A DNA stretch of 64,000 nucleotides from Scedosporium boydii (lineage: Eukaryota; Ascomycota; Sordariomycetes; Microascales; Microascaceae). Each line of letters begins with the position of its first letter. The stretch's first letter is position 1. The stretch spans positions 1 to 64,000 of the forward strand of contig NJFT01000066.1 of the NCBI GenBank assembly GCA_002221725.1. Reading direction: 5' to 3'. Below, piece after piece: positions 1-10,049 of this stretch. The translations under genes and the position numbers were made by a program. Below the pieces are notes generated by a model, which saw only the letters and a list, made by a program, of their open reading frames with translations, made no database searches and had not been told where the DNA came from.

Positions 1-7
1 TTTTTTC

Positions 8-35
8 TATTTTCTATTTTCTATTTTCTATTTTG
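8..35. repeat. CTATTTT tandem heptamer
   Basis: Four uninterrupted copies of CTATTTT lie at the left edge of the window. The array may continue to the left, outside the window. It is a simple-sequence tract upstream of the tRNA gene; no function is apparent. Confidence 0.9.
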
Positions 36-116
36 CCTCCCCTCTGTTTTCTTGGAGGTTCAGTTTAGACAGATAAGAGACTTTTCGGGTAAATATTTTC
101 CATAATCACATAGCCT

Positions 117-189
117 GCCCGGTTAGCTCAATCGGTAGAGCGTGAGACTCTTAATCTCAAGGCTGCGGGTTCGACCCCCGCATTGGGCT
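117..189 (+). tRNA. tRNA-Lys (anticodon CTT)
   Basis: This is a complete 73-nt intronless cloverleaf. The acceptor strands are GCCCGGT (117-123) and ATTGGGC (182-188), with discriminator T at 189. The anticodon stem TGAGA/TCTCA (143-147, 155-159) encloses loop CTCTTAA, giving anticodon CTT at 150-152 and so lysine on AAG codons. The T-arm reads GCGGG-TTCGACC-CCCGC, and the D-arm has the usual TAGCTC...GAGC pairing. CCA is not encoded, as expected for a nuclear gene. A TTTCTTTTT run at about 226-234 is the likely RNA polymerase III terminator. The trailer before it contains two hairpins, described separately. Confidence 0.96.
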
Positions 190-217
190 CAAATCCCAAT
201 GCGCCTTCTAAGAAGGC
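180..217 (+). other. Two adjoining hairpins in the tRNA-Lys trailer
   Basis: GCATTGGG (180-187) is matched by its perfect reverse complement CCCAATGC (195-202), with a 7-nt loop. The left arm is the 3' side of the tRNA acceptor stem and T-stem end, so the trailer can pair with the tRNA's own 3' strand. A second perfect inverted repeat follows directly: GCCTTCT (203-209) and AGAAGGC (211-217). Both precede the T-run. Whether they act in 3' processing or termination is inference. Confidence 0.75.
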
Positions 218-3200
218 ACATCCGATTTCTTTTTCCTATTTTCATTCTTTTTCATCATTCCTCCCGTGGTATTTTTTTTTCTCTTCTCTTTTTATTTATT
301 TATTTATTTGCTTTATTTTTCCTTTTTCTCTTACCTTTTTGTCCCCTGCTTCCGCCGCAGCCACCTCGCCAGAGAATCGGATGGTGAAAGACTTAGTCAT
401 ACTGATGGTTCCAGCTCGAGGGTCATCTCAAGACTTGGAACGACGAAGTCTGAATACAATTGTAGTGGGACAAGTCTGTCTAAGCTTATTCAGTATATCG
501 AGACTAACAAAGGTACCCCGAACATAGTGTACACTACACTACCTTCTAGTCTGGGGAGGGAATATGACCCATGTTGTAAAAATTTCCGAGGACATCATTA
601 TCATTAAATTCTGATTACGAGGTAGAAAGTCGTGGACAAGTCGCGTCCGTCGCGAGAAGGTTGCTTGGCTGGAAGACAACATTGAAGCATCAAAACCTGC
701 TTTTTCTGGGGACCCAGGACGGACTGCGCTAATGCTGGTATTTTGGTCTTGGTGCGAAGGTACGAAGTATTTCAGCTCAAGTGCTGCTTTCAAATAAAAG
801 TGATCGACGAAGTGGAGTCGTAATATCAACCCGCAGAGTTAAAGACTTTCTTGGTCGTTCCTGGAGAACCCCAACCAAGGCATCGGTGCCGTCCCGAGAC
901 TCAATCTTTCTCCCTATTAAACCGCAGCCCAGGCCCCCCTCTTTCTCTCCCTTCTCCAACACCTCCGACCATGTCCGTACAAGATAGCCAACCTCCGGCT
1001 CACGGAGACTTGGCCTATCGCGCTCATATCGAAACACTCATTCATGAGTTTCCAAGTGACTCAGAAAGACGACAACTTCTTGAGTTTGGTTGGGACAGCG
1101 GCCAATCGTTCGCCGAGGAGTATTTGGTACGCTAACACAAGATTGACGGCAAATCCATTTCAATCGCGCCAATTCCATATACGGCTAAACAGCGTTCTTG
1201 AACTGGAGGCTCGAGCTCACCTCTCTGCCATGATTCTGCATCCACTCCCAAGGCTCAGTTTGACGAAATAGTCACAAAAACATCGAATTTGGCCCAAAAG
1301 AGGTATTGCTGCAGCCCAACTGAGTGAACAAGTACTTGGCGAGGCGAGCTTATGCCCTGTGTCCTGTCCCCTCACCTGCCGAGACCGACACATCAACTTC
1401 CCGCTTCGTACTTCGTCCTCGGCGCTTTGTTTGCTCGTTCCCTCTCTGCTCTACCAAGAGGGTCGCATGCATAATAAGCTACCCTGCAGGACAATCGCAA
1501 TGTTGAAGCGTGCGGTGCACCAAGCACGAAGCACGAAGCACAAAGCAAGTCATTGCTCATCCCCCAGCCCCAGGTAATAAGTGATGATCTTCAACGCAAG
1601 TGAGGCTTGCCTCCCGTCAACGAGGTCAGAGCTCTCCAACGGGTTCTCAACGTGCCGCGGAGTCCCAGGGCGTGGAGAGAGAAAATAAGGGTAGGTAGCA
1701 TTGTTAAGCACAATCGCCTAGCGGTATTGACCTCTCGGACCGTGGGGTAGAAGTAAGAATAAGCCATGTGATGATGTCCGGGCCATTCCCAACCCTCTCG
1801 TTCGTGTCGTTTCCCCGCTCGGAGGCACCATTCAGGTCGACCATCTCTTACTTCATACGAATAATCTCGTCCGGAGGTTTTTTTTTTCCAATCCAAATCT
1901 TTCCGTTCCTGTCGCTCCTGCTACCCATTTCAGGCACATTGCCCATTTTCACGAACCGCTCCGCCTCTCTTGATGCCAATATTTTACCTGGTCATCCCTG
2001 CAAGCCACTCTTGAACCAGCCGTTCTGGGCTGGAACCAGCGGCGCTACTGTACGACCGGACCTTCTCCGTACACACTTGCCTTGAACTGGCAGCCCGTCA
2101 GAGTTGCTTCATCCACACCATAAAAGCCTCTTTTAGGCTCTTGTCAATCTTTTCTAAACTTCGAAGCGGCCCCTGCGCAGGCCCTCATCGCTAAGTCCAT
2201 CGTGGAAAGAAGCGATATTCTTCTCGGAGCCTCCGGCCAAACTCCAGTGCCGAGTCCTCCTCCTCTCGTTACCTACCCGTCTAGTACTTGAGACCCGCTT
2301 GAAGCGGCCGTTCAGAGATAGCCTCTTACTTCGTAAGGCTAGAAAACTCAAAGCTCCCTTGCGCTCGTGTTCCCTGGTGGTACGAAGCAAGGGACTGTGA
2401 AGATGCAGCTTGATATGCCTCGTCACTTAATATCTAATAGATGCTGGGAAGCTCTTCGACATCTGCAATCTAATATTTCGCACGCCGATTGCTCCCGTCG
2501 GCAAACATTTCATCACCAAGTGTATATGTATGGCTAGATCACGGTTCATCTTTGTTCCGACAGGTCATCCCCAGATGAGATGTGCTCAAGTACATACATG
2601 AACACCAGTGTGGCCATCAATATAACCAAAATAGACTAAATGGACATGAATCATTGGTCCCGCCGCCGGCATCAGGGTTCGTGCTCATGCTTGGCTTATG
2701 GGCGGGAATTTCCATGGCTGAGACGCGAAAAGCAAAGCTGGATGAAGCGTAGATCAACGCCCGCTTGGCCCATTCCGGGTGGTAGCAGGCTAGTAGTAGC
2801 TCGGGTGGAATATCACGGAGCCGTGTAATACGCTCCACTTCATCTCCAACCTCCGCCTCTCACAGACCCCCTCCGGTGCGGGTACGGATGCATATTTGCA
2901 GACTAAAAACGAACTAGCTTCTTCTTATTTACCGACTTCCTTCGTGTGTATTGCGTATCCATGATCTTTTTCTGTGGTTCACAATCCGATAGATGTTCAT
3001 AGCGCCGTGTCCACGAGATGTGTAAGTCACCGTCTCTTGGACCTCCCACCTTCATCCACCACCAGCATCGCAGGTGGTGGGGTCAAGAGAAGTCGGTGGC
3101 GCTCCGCTTCTGGCAGTTGATGAGGCAAGGGATTGAACGCCAAAATGATGATTTAATGCTAGCCATTTTCCCTCTCCCTTCCGACCGACCAGTTCCCCCC

Positions 3201-3424
3201 TTGTCCCTGTTCTTTTTGGCTTGATTTATATTCATTCATCCGTGCTGCTGCCGCAGCCTCCTCCGTCTTTGGCTAGATCCTCTACTCAACGACCGCTCTT
3301 CTCCGGAGATATACTCGAGTCAGTGAGCCTATCTTAGTCGACACTCTTCTTATTCTTCCTCTCCTCCTTGTCTTTGCTCCTTCATATATATAAAAGAAGA
3401 TCCTCGCTCTTCTCGACCGCCACA
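190..3424. other. Gene-free stretch of about 3.2 kb
   Basis: After the tRNA trailer I see only short open frames in all six readings, none with a recognisable motif or a convincing splice-joined extension. Pyrimidine-rich tracts (about 230-350, 900-960 and 3160-3370) resemble fungal promoters or leaders, and the last one leads into the RGS-domain gene. A long untranslated leader or a non-coding RNA is possible but not shown by the sequence. Confidence 0.55.
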
Positions 3425-4826
3425 ATGCGCCTCCCGTCGTGGCTAGTATGGTATAAGAAACCCGAGTATCGGGATATCAGGGAATACTCGACCGCAGTCG
3501 GCACAGGACGACGTCCCATCAGTCCCGATGGCCGTGGCAAGACCGCCATCCCGAGTCGCCTAAGCCTTGAAAAGGTCCTCGCCAATGAGACATGTAGCCC
3601 GATGTCCCTCTACGACTTTTACATGTATCTCAAGCATATCGAATACTCACCGGAGAATCTTGAGTTTTACGTTTGGTAACTTTTTTTGAAGACTTTCATT
3701 TCCGTAGCCTGACGATAGAAACCTAACACGCTTGCTGCTAGGTTCAAGAACTATGAGTCGAGATTTGTCAAGCCAAAGCAGGCTGGAGCGGGAAGCCTAA
3801 AGGAGAAGGATACTCAGTCACTCCTCGCCACGACCGTAACCGAAACCGAAGTCGAACGTGTGTCCTCTGAAAATGGCGCTGATTTTTCCTATGATCCGGA
3901 GCTTGGTATGATTCCCTTTTCTTTTGTCTATCTCATAAACATGTCCCAAAAATTAACATATTCCGATAGCCAAGGAAACCCTCGGCCAAATTGAACTTCT
4001 CATTGGCAGCGCTGCCATGTGCACAATGAACGGATGTAACAATAAGCCAACCATCACCGACCGCGTCAAGGCTTTCGCCGCCAACGTCACGGGAAACGCC
4101 GGCACCAGCTCCGGCAACTCGAGCTCGACCAACCTCGCCGAGGTGGACCACCGTGCCGAAATCACCGCCGTCGTCAGCCTCTTCCTCGTCCCCGGCGCAG
4201 AGAAGGAGTTGAACATCCCGCCCGCCATGAGAGAGTTGGCCCTCAACCAGCTCCAGCACTCTACAGACCCCGAGCACCTCCGCCCTGTTGCCGACCACGT
4301 TTACCTTCTTCTGAGAAACTGTTCACATCGTAACTTTGTCCGCCTTGGTGTATCCAACGGAACGTATGAGACGGTTTGCGTCGCTACCGGGCTCGGCATC
4401 GTGCTCACCTGTGCCGGCTTCCTATACATGCTCGTACGGGGTCTTGCTCCTCACATCGGAAAGCACAGCCAATGGGACGCATTCGGCGCCTGGCCTATGT
4501 GGTGGCTTGGTATGACTCTGATCCTCTCTGGCCTCCGAGGCAGCTGCTTCTTCCTCTTGCTCTTCACCCGCCGTCAACCTCTTCCTTGGGAACGCTTCGA
4601 CGATAGCGCTTCTATGATCTCCCAGCGGTCTGCCATTGTCAAGAGACTATCCCGCCTAATGATCTTTGACCGCAAGTTCAGAGTCAAGGATGCGAGTCTT
4701 CGGCAGCTACAACACAAGATTGTCATCCAGAGCATGATTGGCGGTGCCATCTTTGCTACGCTCTCGACGCTGGTCTTCCTGTTCCTGCCCATGTGGAAGC
4801 AAACTGTGGATGGCTACGCAGGTTAA
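3425..4826 (+). CDS. RGS-domain membrane protein, Rax1-like
   Basis: Three exons, 3425-3675, 3742-3905 and 3970-4826, give 423 residues. Introns start GTAAC and GTATGA and end TAG; the first has a CCTAAC branch site. The start ATG lies in a good context (CACAATGC); the frame upstream has only a TTG. An RGS domain begins near residue 50 (SPMSLYDFYMYLKHIEYSPE) and closes near residue 265 (VYLLLRNCSHRNFVRLGV), with a Ser/Asn-rich insertion between. Three hydrophobic segments follow at about 273-294, 314-337 and 393-414. An RGS domain followed by C-terminal membrane spans is the layout of yeast Rax1 and the related Aspergillus RGS proteins, which act in polarity and G-protein signalling. Galpha GTPase acceleration is inferred from the family, since RGS domains of this subgroup are divergent. 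Confidence 0.88.
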
Positions 4827-5436
4827 GGAGTTTGACGTGTTTTGTATTTGGATCCGTTGGGCGTACTGCCATCACCTGGGTTTGGTTTCTGGAATATGGT
4901 CGGGGGTTCTTCAGAGCGGCGATCTGATGACTTTATGTGAATACACTCTTTAACTACTTGTGCCCTGTACGCAGGATGTACGGACTTGCACCACATACAT
5001 TTCCTATACATATTTTGGGTAGATTTCTACCAGAACAGCACCTTCGCGATTAGTATTTCTTATATATTCCTTGCGTTATGTCGCAATATAATACAAACAA
5101 TTCCGTTTCGAGACTCTTTGGCCATCCAACTCCTTACTCTATGGCTGAGTTCCAGCCTAGTAATCCCACTATTAAATAGTGTACAGGTATTTTTATACAC
5201 AGGGAGATGTACAATAGCCTCCTCGGAACTTGTATGCACGAAGCCGCTAGGAGAAGTTCCCCTAAACTAGTTCTTACGCATCTACGCCGTTCGGTGTAGA
5301 CGGCTTCGTAGGGCCGAATTGGCTGATGAAGGATCAATATTAGAAAGGTTTCTTTAGTAAATTGGGCTGGGTAGTGTAGTGACTCAAATAGCACAAGACT
5401 TACTGCAGGAGGAAAAGGCTTCCAAGACCGGTCAGT
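4827..5436. other. Convergent intergenic region with nested inverted repeats
   Basis: This separates the 3' ends of the RGS gene (+) and the DUF4360 gene (-). No coding frame is supported. ACGAAGCCG (5238-5246) is reverse-complementary to CGGCTTCGT (5301-5309). Inside lies CTACGCCG-TT-CGGTGTAG (5283-5300), which is palindromic except for one G-T position. A fold of this kind between two convergent genes could serve 3'-end formation in either direction. Confidence 0.6.
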
Positions 5437-6144
5437 TTAGTTCGGTTCACCAAGCTCGAGACGGATCTCCTCGGATTTTGTGTCTTGCCCTTCAGCAGAC
5501 GTTGTAACTCCCACATCACTACGCCGCTTAAGCGCAATGGTTAAATCATCGACGGTCATGGTACCGCTCCCACCCGCACGTCCAGCGAAGACATCAATGG
5601 TCGTGCGAATGAACAAATTATCCGTCTTTCTCTTCCACCCTTTCCCTACCCTAAGTGGAACCGTGTCTGTTTTGGTATACACGACACCAGTTGACAAGTC
5701 GGTCTCGGCGTCAACATCAGCTTGAGTAGACACACCCCGGATAGGTTTCTGTCGACACATCTGTGGAAGTTGATATTGCGTTGTAAGAACGCTTCCAGCA
5801 CCAACATCTAGCTGCGCAAAACCATGCATAGTCACTTCGGCGATGACATCCTTACCTCTCCGACGAGAGGGGACGTTTTCTATCTCTACGCGGATGAGGC
5901 AGTCTCTCCGCGCGAGGGTAGAGTCAACATTGGGACCGGCGAAGGTCTGATAGGCGTCGAAACCGAGAGTGAGAGTTGCGAGGTCTGCGGATTGGATTGT
6001 TGCGATGGTGTTTGGGGGGCAGCCTGAACCGGAGGTGGTGATGTTTTTTATGGTGGGCAGGGGGGATGCTTTCGATGGGTTGGAGCGCGTGTGGAGAGGA
6101 GATGAGAGTGCGAGTGAAGGGAGAAGCCAGAACAGAGGCTTCAT
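5437..6144 (-). CDS. Secreted DUF4360-family protein
   Basis: A single exon of 235 residues if translation begins at 6144 (MKPLFWLLPSLALSSPL). That start gives a clear signal peptide. An in-frame ATG 66 nt upstream (6210) would place an Arg-rich stretch before the signal sequence, so I prefer the inner one. After the signal the sequence has the family pattern: a GSGCPPNT block, then a SADLATLTLGFDAY block, conserved cysteines (RRDCLIRVEIE, QMCRQKP) and a beta-rich body ending near FAGRAGGSGTMTVDDLTIAL. DUF4360 proteins are small secreted fungal and bacterial proteins with no established activity. No membrane anchor is visible at the C-terminus. The gene is convergent with the RGS gene. Confidence 0.85.
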   Translation of the reverse strand: MKPLFWLLPSLALSSPLHTRSNPSKASPLPTIKNITTSGSGCPPNTIATIQSADLATLTLGFDAYQTFAGPNVDSTLARRDCLIRVEIENVPSRRRGKDVIAEVTMHGFAQLDVGAGSVLTTQYQLPQMCRQKPIRGVSTQADVDAETDLSTGVVYTKTDTVPLRVGKGWKRKTDNLFIRTTIDVFAGRAGGSGTMTVDDLTIALKRRSDVGVTTSAEGQDTKSEEIRLELGEPN

Positions 6145-7675
6145 TGTTGCGCGTAACGAGAGACGTGAACGACGAGGACTTAACGAGTGGATGAGCCGTG
6201 GAGATTGCACTTACACTAAGGCATCGCCATCCAGCCTCATGGTCTGGGACACAATTTGTTAAATACTAGGAAAGCTAAGAATCTCATTGCCCCTGTTACT
6301 GTTACTAGGGGAGATATCTCACGCTGCGAGCGACCCTAGGTCTGAGAGCGTCTGACTATTCTTCATCAATGGCATTGTGTCGTCGATCATTGCATCTCAC
6401 CTCTCCCCTGGATCTTGGCCCTCGAAACCACAGGAAAGGCACAATTCCCATGGTGAAAAATGGCACAGAGTCGTACCAAGACTTCACAGCCAGGCTGTGC
6501 ACATCTAATTCTCAAGCGGATCAGAGGGCGGACCAGATTCACAACGTCGATCAATAATATTACGGGCCTTGAAAGGGGAATGGCACTGATGATATACAGC
6601 AACTGCCTGATCCTATGGGCATTTTATGATCGGTTTACTGGGCTCTCTCCCGGGATCCAGGAAATCATTGAATATCATTAATCTTGCTTGGAAGCGAGAG
6701 TTTAGCGACTCGCTTCAAGGTAGGCGAATTCATGCATAAAGTGCTTGCAGACTGGGAACTACCGTCCGCTGGTTCGCAAAATCCCCCAAACCGACAACTT
6801 TAATTCCTTCCCCGAGGATATGGATTTCGCGCATGAAAGAATGCAGAAGATACAAACTAGTTGAGATGGAAGTCGACTGACGTTTTCATGTTTTCCGGCC
6901 ACGGACTTCTCGAGGCGGTCACACTATCGTCAAAGCGGCAAAGAAGGGGCAGGAAACGTCAAAGCCACATGTCCAAACGCGCAGTGACAGCGCAACACTG
7001 CAACCCTTCACGATAAAGATTGCAGAATTCCGGTAGTGCGGGGAATACTATCTGAGAGAACCTGTGCCGTCTTGGCTTTTTGAAGCTCGTCGCAAGTTGA
7101 CTGGCGTCATTATCACTTCGACTGGAACGCGGACCGAGGTTGGGTGAGGGCGCCACCTCGTATTCTGTTACGTCAATGAAGCCGTTTCGCGCTGGTGTAA
7201 GTAGGAATTGGATGGTAACGAGGCCCGAGCCTACGTCGTAGCTGCACGAGCAATGGGATGACTATGTTCCGGTATCACACGAACTCGACCAATATCTTTT
7301 CTTCGGCAGTGGCATGGAGCTGTACAAAGGTACGGTATCCAAGATCCTGAAGTGGTCACGGCGATTAGATCAGATGAAAGGGTTTCGATCCAAGTCTTTC
7401 CCTCCGTGGCCCGTTATATGCTATCTTATACCTCCCTATCTCCGTGAATGATAGGAATGGCACTGGGGATGGTTTGTTTCGGTGTACTCATGCCCCTCAC
7501 AGCTCTCAGACCCGATGTTGTTTCGGCTGATCAAGTCTGCCAAGCATTAAGGTACTCCGCTGACCACGACCTACTGGACCTAATCTCCAAGCCTCCAGAG
7601 ATTGGCACTCGAGGCCACAATACTTATGCCACCGGTCAATCCAGTAGGAAACGCTCGACGCCCAAGTCATCAACA
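6145..7675. other. Intergenic, about 1.5 kb, with one strong hairpin
   Basis: Only short unsupported frames occur. A near-perfect hairpin lies at 6687-6719: CTTGGAAGCGAG pairs with CTCGCTTCAAG across a 10-nt loop, with one unpaired base. This is the promoter side of the DUF4360 gene and the 3' side of the F-box gene. Confidence 0.55.
6687..6719. repeat. Inverted repeat / hairpin
   Basis: GAAGCGAG (6691-6698) and CTCGCTTC (6709-6716) are perfect reverse complements, extended by CTTG (6687-6690) and AAG (6717-6719) with a one-base bulge. The loop is AGTTTAGCGA. No T-run follows, so it is not an obvious RNA polymerase III terminator. Confidence 0.7.
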
Positions 7676-9199
7676 TCACTTTACATCCCTGGGAGGCACC
7701 CACTCTTCCTTGTAGAGCCAGAGCAGCCCGTTACATACCTCTTCCTCCTCTCCCCAAACCCCAATAAGCCCGAGGGGTGTCATTGTCCCGGACATCCGGT
7801 GAAAACCCGACGGCGCATCCCTCGGCCGCCTCGTCAGCTCGAAGGCACCCGTATCCCTTGCTATTTGCACTGTCAACTTGACAGGTCCCTCCGCGTCACT
7901 AGAGCCGTCTGCTTCCCCTTCAACACTCATCTCCGTCTTTTTCAGGTTCGTGAATCGGATACCACTGAGTTGAAGTCCTATCGCATGCGTGGTAATGCTA
8001 CTGTTTGTAGTGAATCCCTGCCAGGTTCCACTCCCTATATCCTCAACAAACTGGGCAACGCAAGCCCGATACCATGCCTGCCACGAAGGAGAAAGAGAGA
8101 ACGCAGTATTAACTGTCGCGGGAGTGAGGCGTGGAATCTCCCCGGTCATCTCTCGGGGAAGCGCAAGTGGCAACTCATGGTTGTTAGTGAGGAACGGGAT
8201 CCTCCGCGGCGACGGAAGCCGAGGTTGTGATTCTTCCTCGTGGGGCCCCCGGATCCACGTTAGAATGCACACGGCAACCAAGCTTGTAGCTTGGAAAGCT
8301 TGCCAAGTCTGGTTCCCCCCTTCAGTGAAACCAGATCGGAGGTCGAGGCCGTGTACAGCGTAGACGGCTAGCTCCTCTTGGTCTGTACGCACACCATTAA
8401 GAAGCGCACCTACTGCGAGGCAGAAGGCCACTTGGCTGGAGAAGAGGTGCGCAAGGGGTCGGTTATATGGTGGGAAGGTGTACTGTAGAATAGTGGCTTC
8501 CGCGGCTAGAATGGACATGGATTCTGTGAGCTCAGAATCAATCACAGAAAAATCTGTTCTCGACAACAAACGAATAGAAAATGCATAAAACGGTTAGTTT
8601 ATGTGATGTGTAGGATTTTTTCATCGTTCCTGCGGACTTACAGCCGAGCGCAGCCAGAATGCTGTATATACCAAGTGTGCCCTTGATTTTATACAGCTGG
8701 TGGGAGCTCAACGCCTGAGGTACATCGGAGGTATTGGATGACAGCGCGAAAGGTGCCGTCATTTCCAAGAATTTCTCCTTGAGTTGTGGAAGATACGAGA
8801 TAGCAGCGGCAAGACATCGCCAGGTAGTACGGCCAAGATCAGGGCCTCGCGCCGTGACCGCCCCTCTCAGACGCTGCACATCACCTTCTCCCGGGATACC
8901 GACCTGTCGATTCGACATGGATTAGTCCCCGAGAACCTTGAGAAAGTCGCTGGGTAAAGGTAGTCTCATACATGGTTGACGAATGAGAGGATATGGATGG
9001 TAGGGTCGCGGCATATTTCTCGTAGTCTGTGGCAAACGTGTGAGAGTGAAACTATGTCGTCAAGCAAGCATTCACCTGCTATTTTCTGGATAATCTCAGC
9101 AGGTAGCGACGTCAGAGGCATCGTTGATATTGAATGGTCCCAGGTTTCCCTGGAGATATCCTCAAGTTCGAATGAAGACTCAATTGGCCCTTCCCCCAT
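7676..9199 (-). CDS. F-box protein
   Basis: Three exons on the minus strand, 9199-8972, 8903-8642 and 8553-7676, give 455 residues. Introns start GTATGA and GTAAGT and end CAG; the second has an ACTAACC branch site. An F-box lies at about residues 27-68 (MPLTSLPAEIIQKIAGE, SLSHVCHRLREI). The rest has no recognisable repeats: a helical region (AAAISYLPQLKEKFLEM), a hydrophobic stretch near the start of exon 3, a Trp-rich segment (SWQAWYRACVAQFVEDIG) and an acidic part near the end. F-box proteins link Skp1/cullin-1 ubiquitin ligases to substrates through their C-terminal part; the substrate here is unknown. Pezizomycotina carry many fast-evolving members of this type. Confidence 0.82.
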
Positions 9200-10049
9200 A
9201 AAAATATCCTACGGACACATGACGCCATGAGTACATAAGGGCTGCCGTACTCTGGCGCTGATAAGAGCCAGGTGAAGTTCGATAGATAATAAGATTTGTG
9301 AAAAAGTTCGCTAACAGCAATTCGATCCAGCCAGTGACACGCCAAGCTCAATGCGTTGAGGGAGCATTGCCCAAGCTGTGCTCCGATATCCACACGATAA
9401 ACTGAGCAATGCCTGTCTCGACTATCTTCGAAAATCTTACCGAGAAGGGAGCTTATAGAGTCGGATACCACGAGACTCTAAGCTCTCGTTTGTTCAGTCA
9501 CCAGAGTGAAGAAGAATCAGTCTGTAGGCACACCAGCTGTCCACAACTGGCTTCGTGACACGATCTTGACAATTGATTTGGACGAATCCGACCCAAATTT
9601 TCAGGGGAATCCTGACCTCTTCGGTTTATTCATGAACACGAAGTCAAATACATGAGACCAATTGATGTGAAATCCTTCGATGGCACAACGAGGGGGAGAG
9701 GGTTGAAGCCAATTCGAGACTGGACATTGGACGACCCAAGTCCATGGCGTTGGTGTTAACTTGACCAGCTGACTAATCGGTGGCTGTGTTCTCGGAATCG
9801 CCCCTGGCAATGATAGAATTGACGACGGGGACATCCTATCATCACCCCCTGGAGAACCTGGCGAGATACTAAGGGAAACGTGGAGCTGTGTTCGAGTCAT
9901 CTCCCTTCAGGCCACGTATCGGCCTTTGGGATTCCGGACTTCGTATTGAAGGCTACAAATACCAGTCTGCGAAGCCCTCGAGCCAGCAGGGAGGATTGAG
10001 CAATTGATCAGACGAGAGTTAGAGCAGAACAGCATTAACTTATTTCCCA
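9200..10049. other. Divergent intergenic region, about 850 bp
   Basis: This lies between the F-box gene (-) and the CofD-family gene (+), whose start codons face away from each other, so it should hold both promoters. No supported coding frame and no striking repeat are visible. Confidence 0.5.

Noticed and set aside
183..607. Overlapping frames downstream of the tRNA
   Set aside because: Phe/Leu-rich text from T-runs; begins inside the tRNA gene.
6142..6210. Upstream in-frame ATG of the DUF4360 gene
   Set aside because: It would put a basic stretch ahead of a good signal peptide, so the inner ATG at 6144 was preferred.
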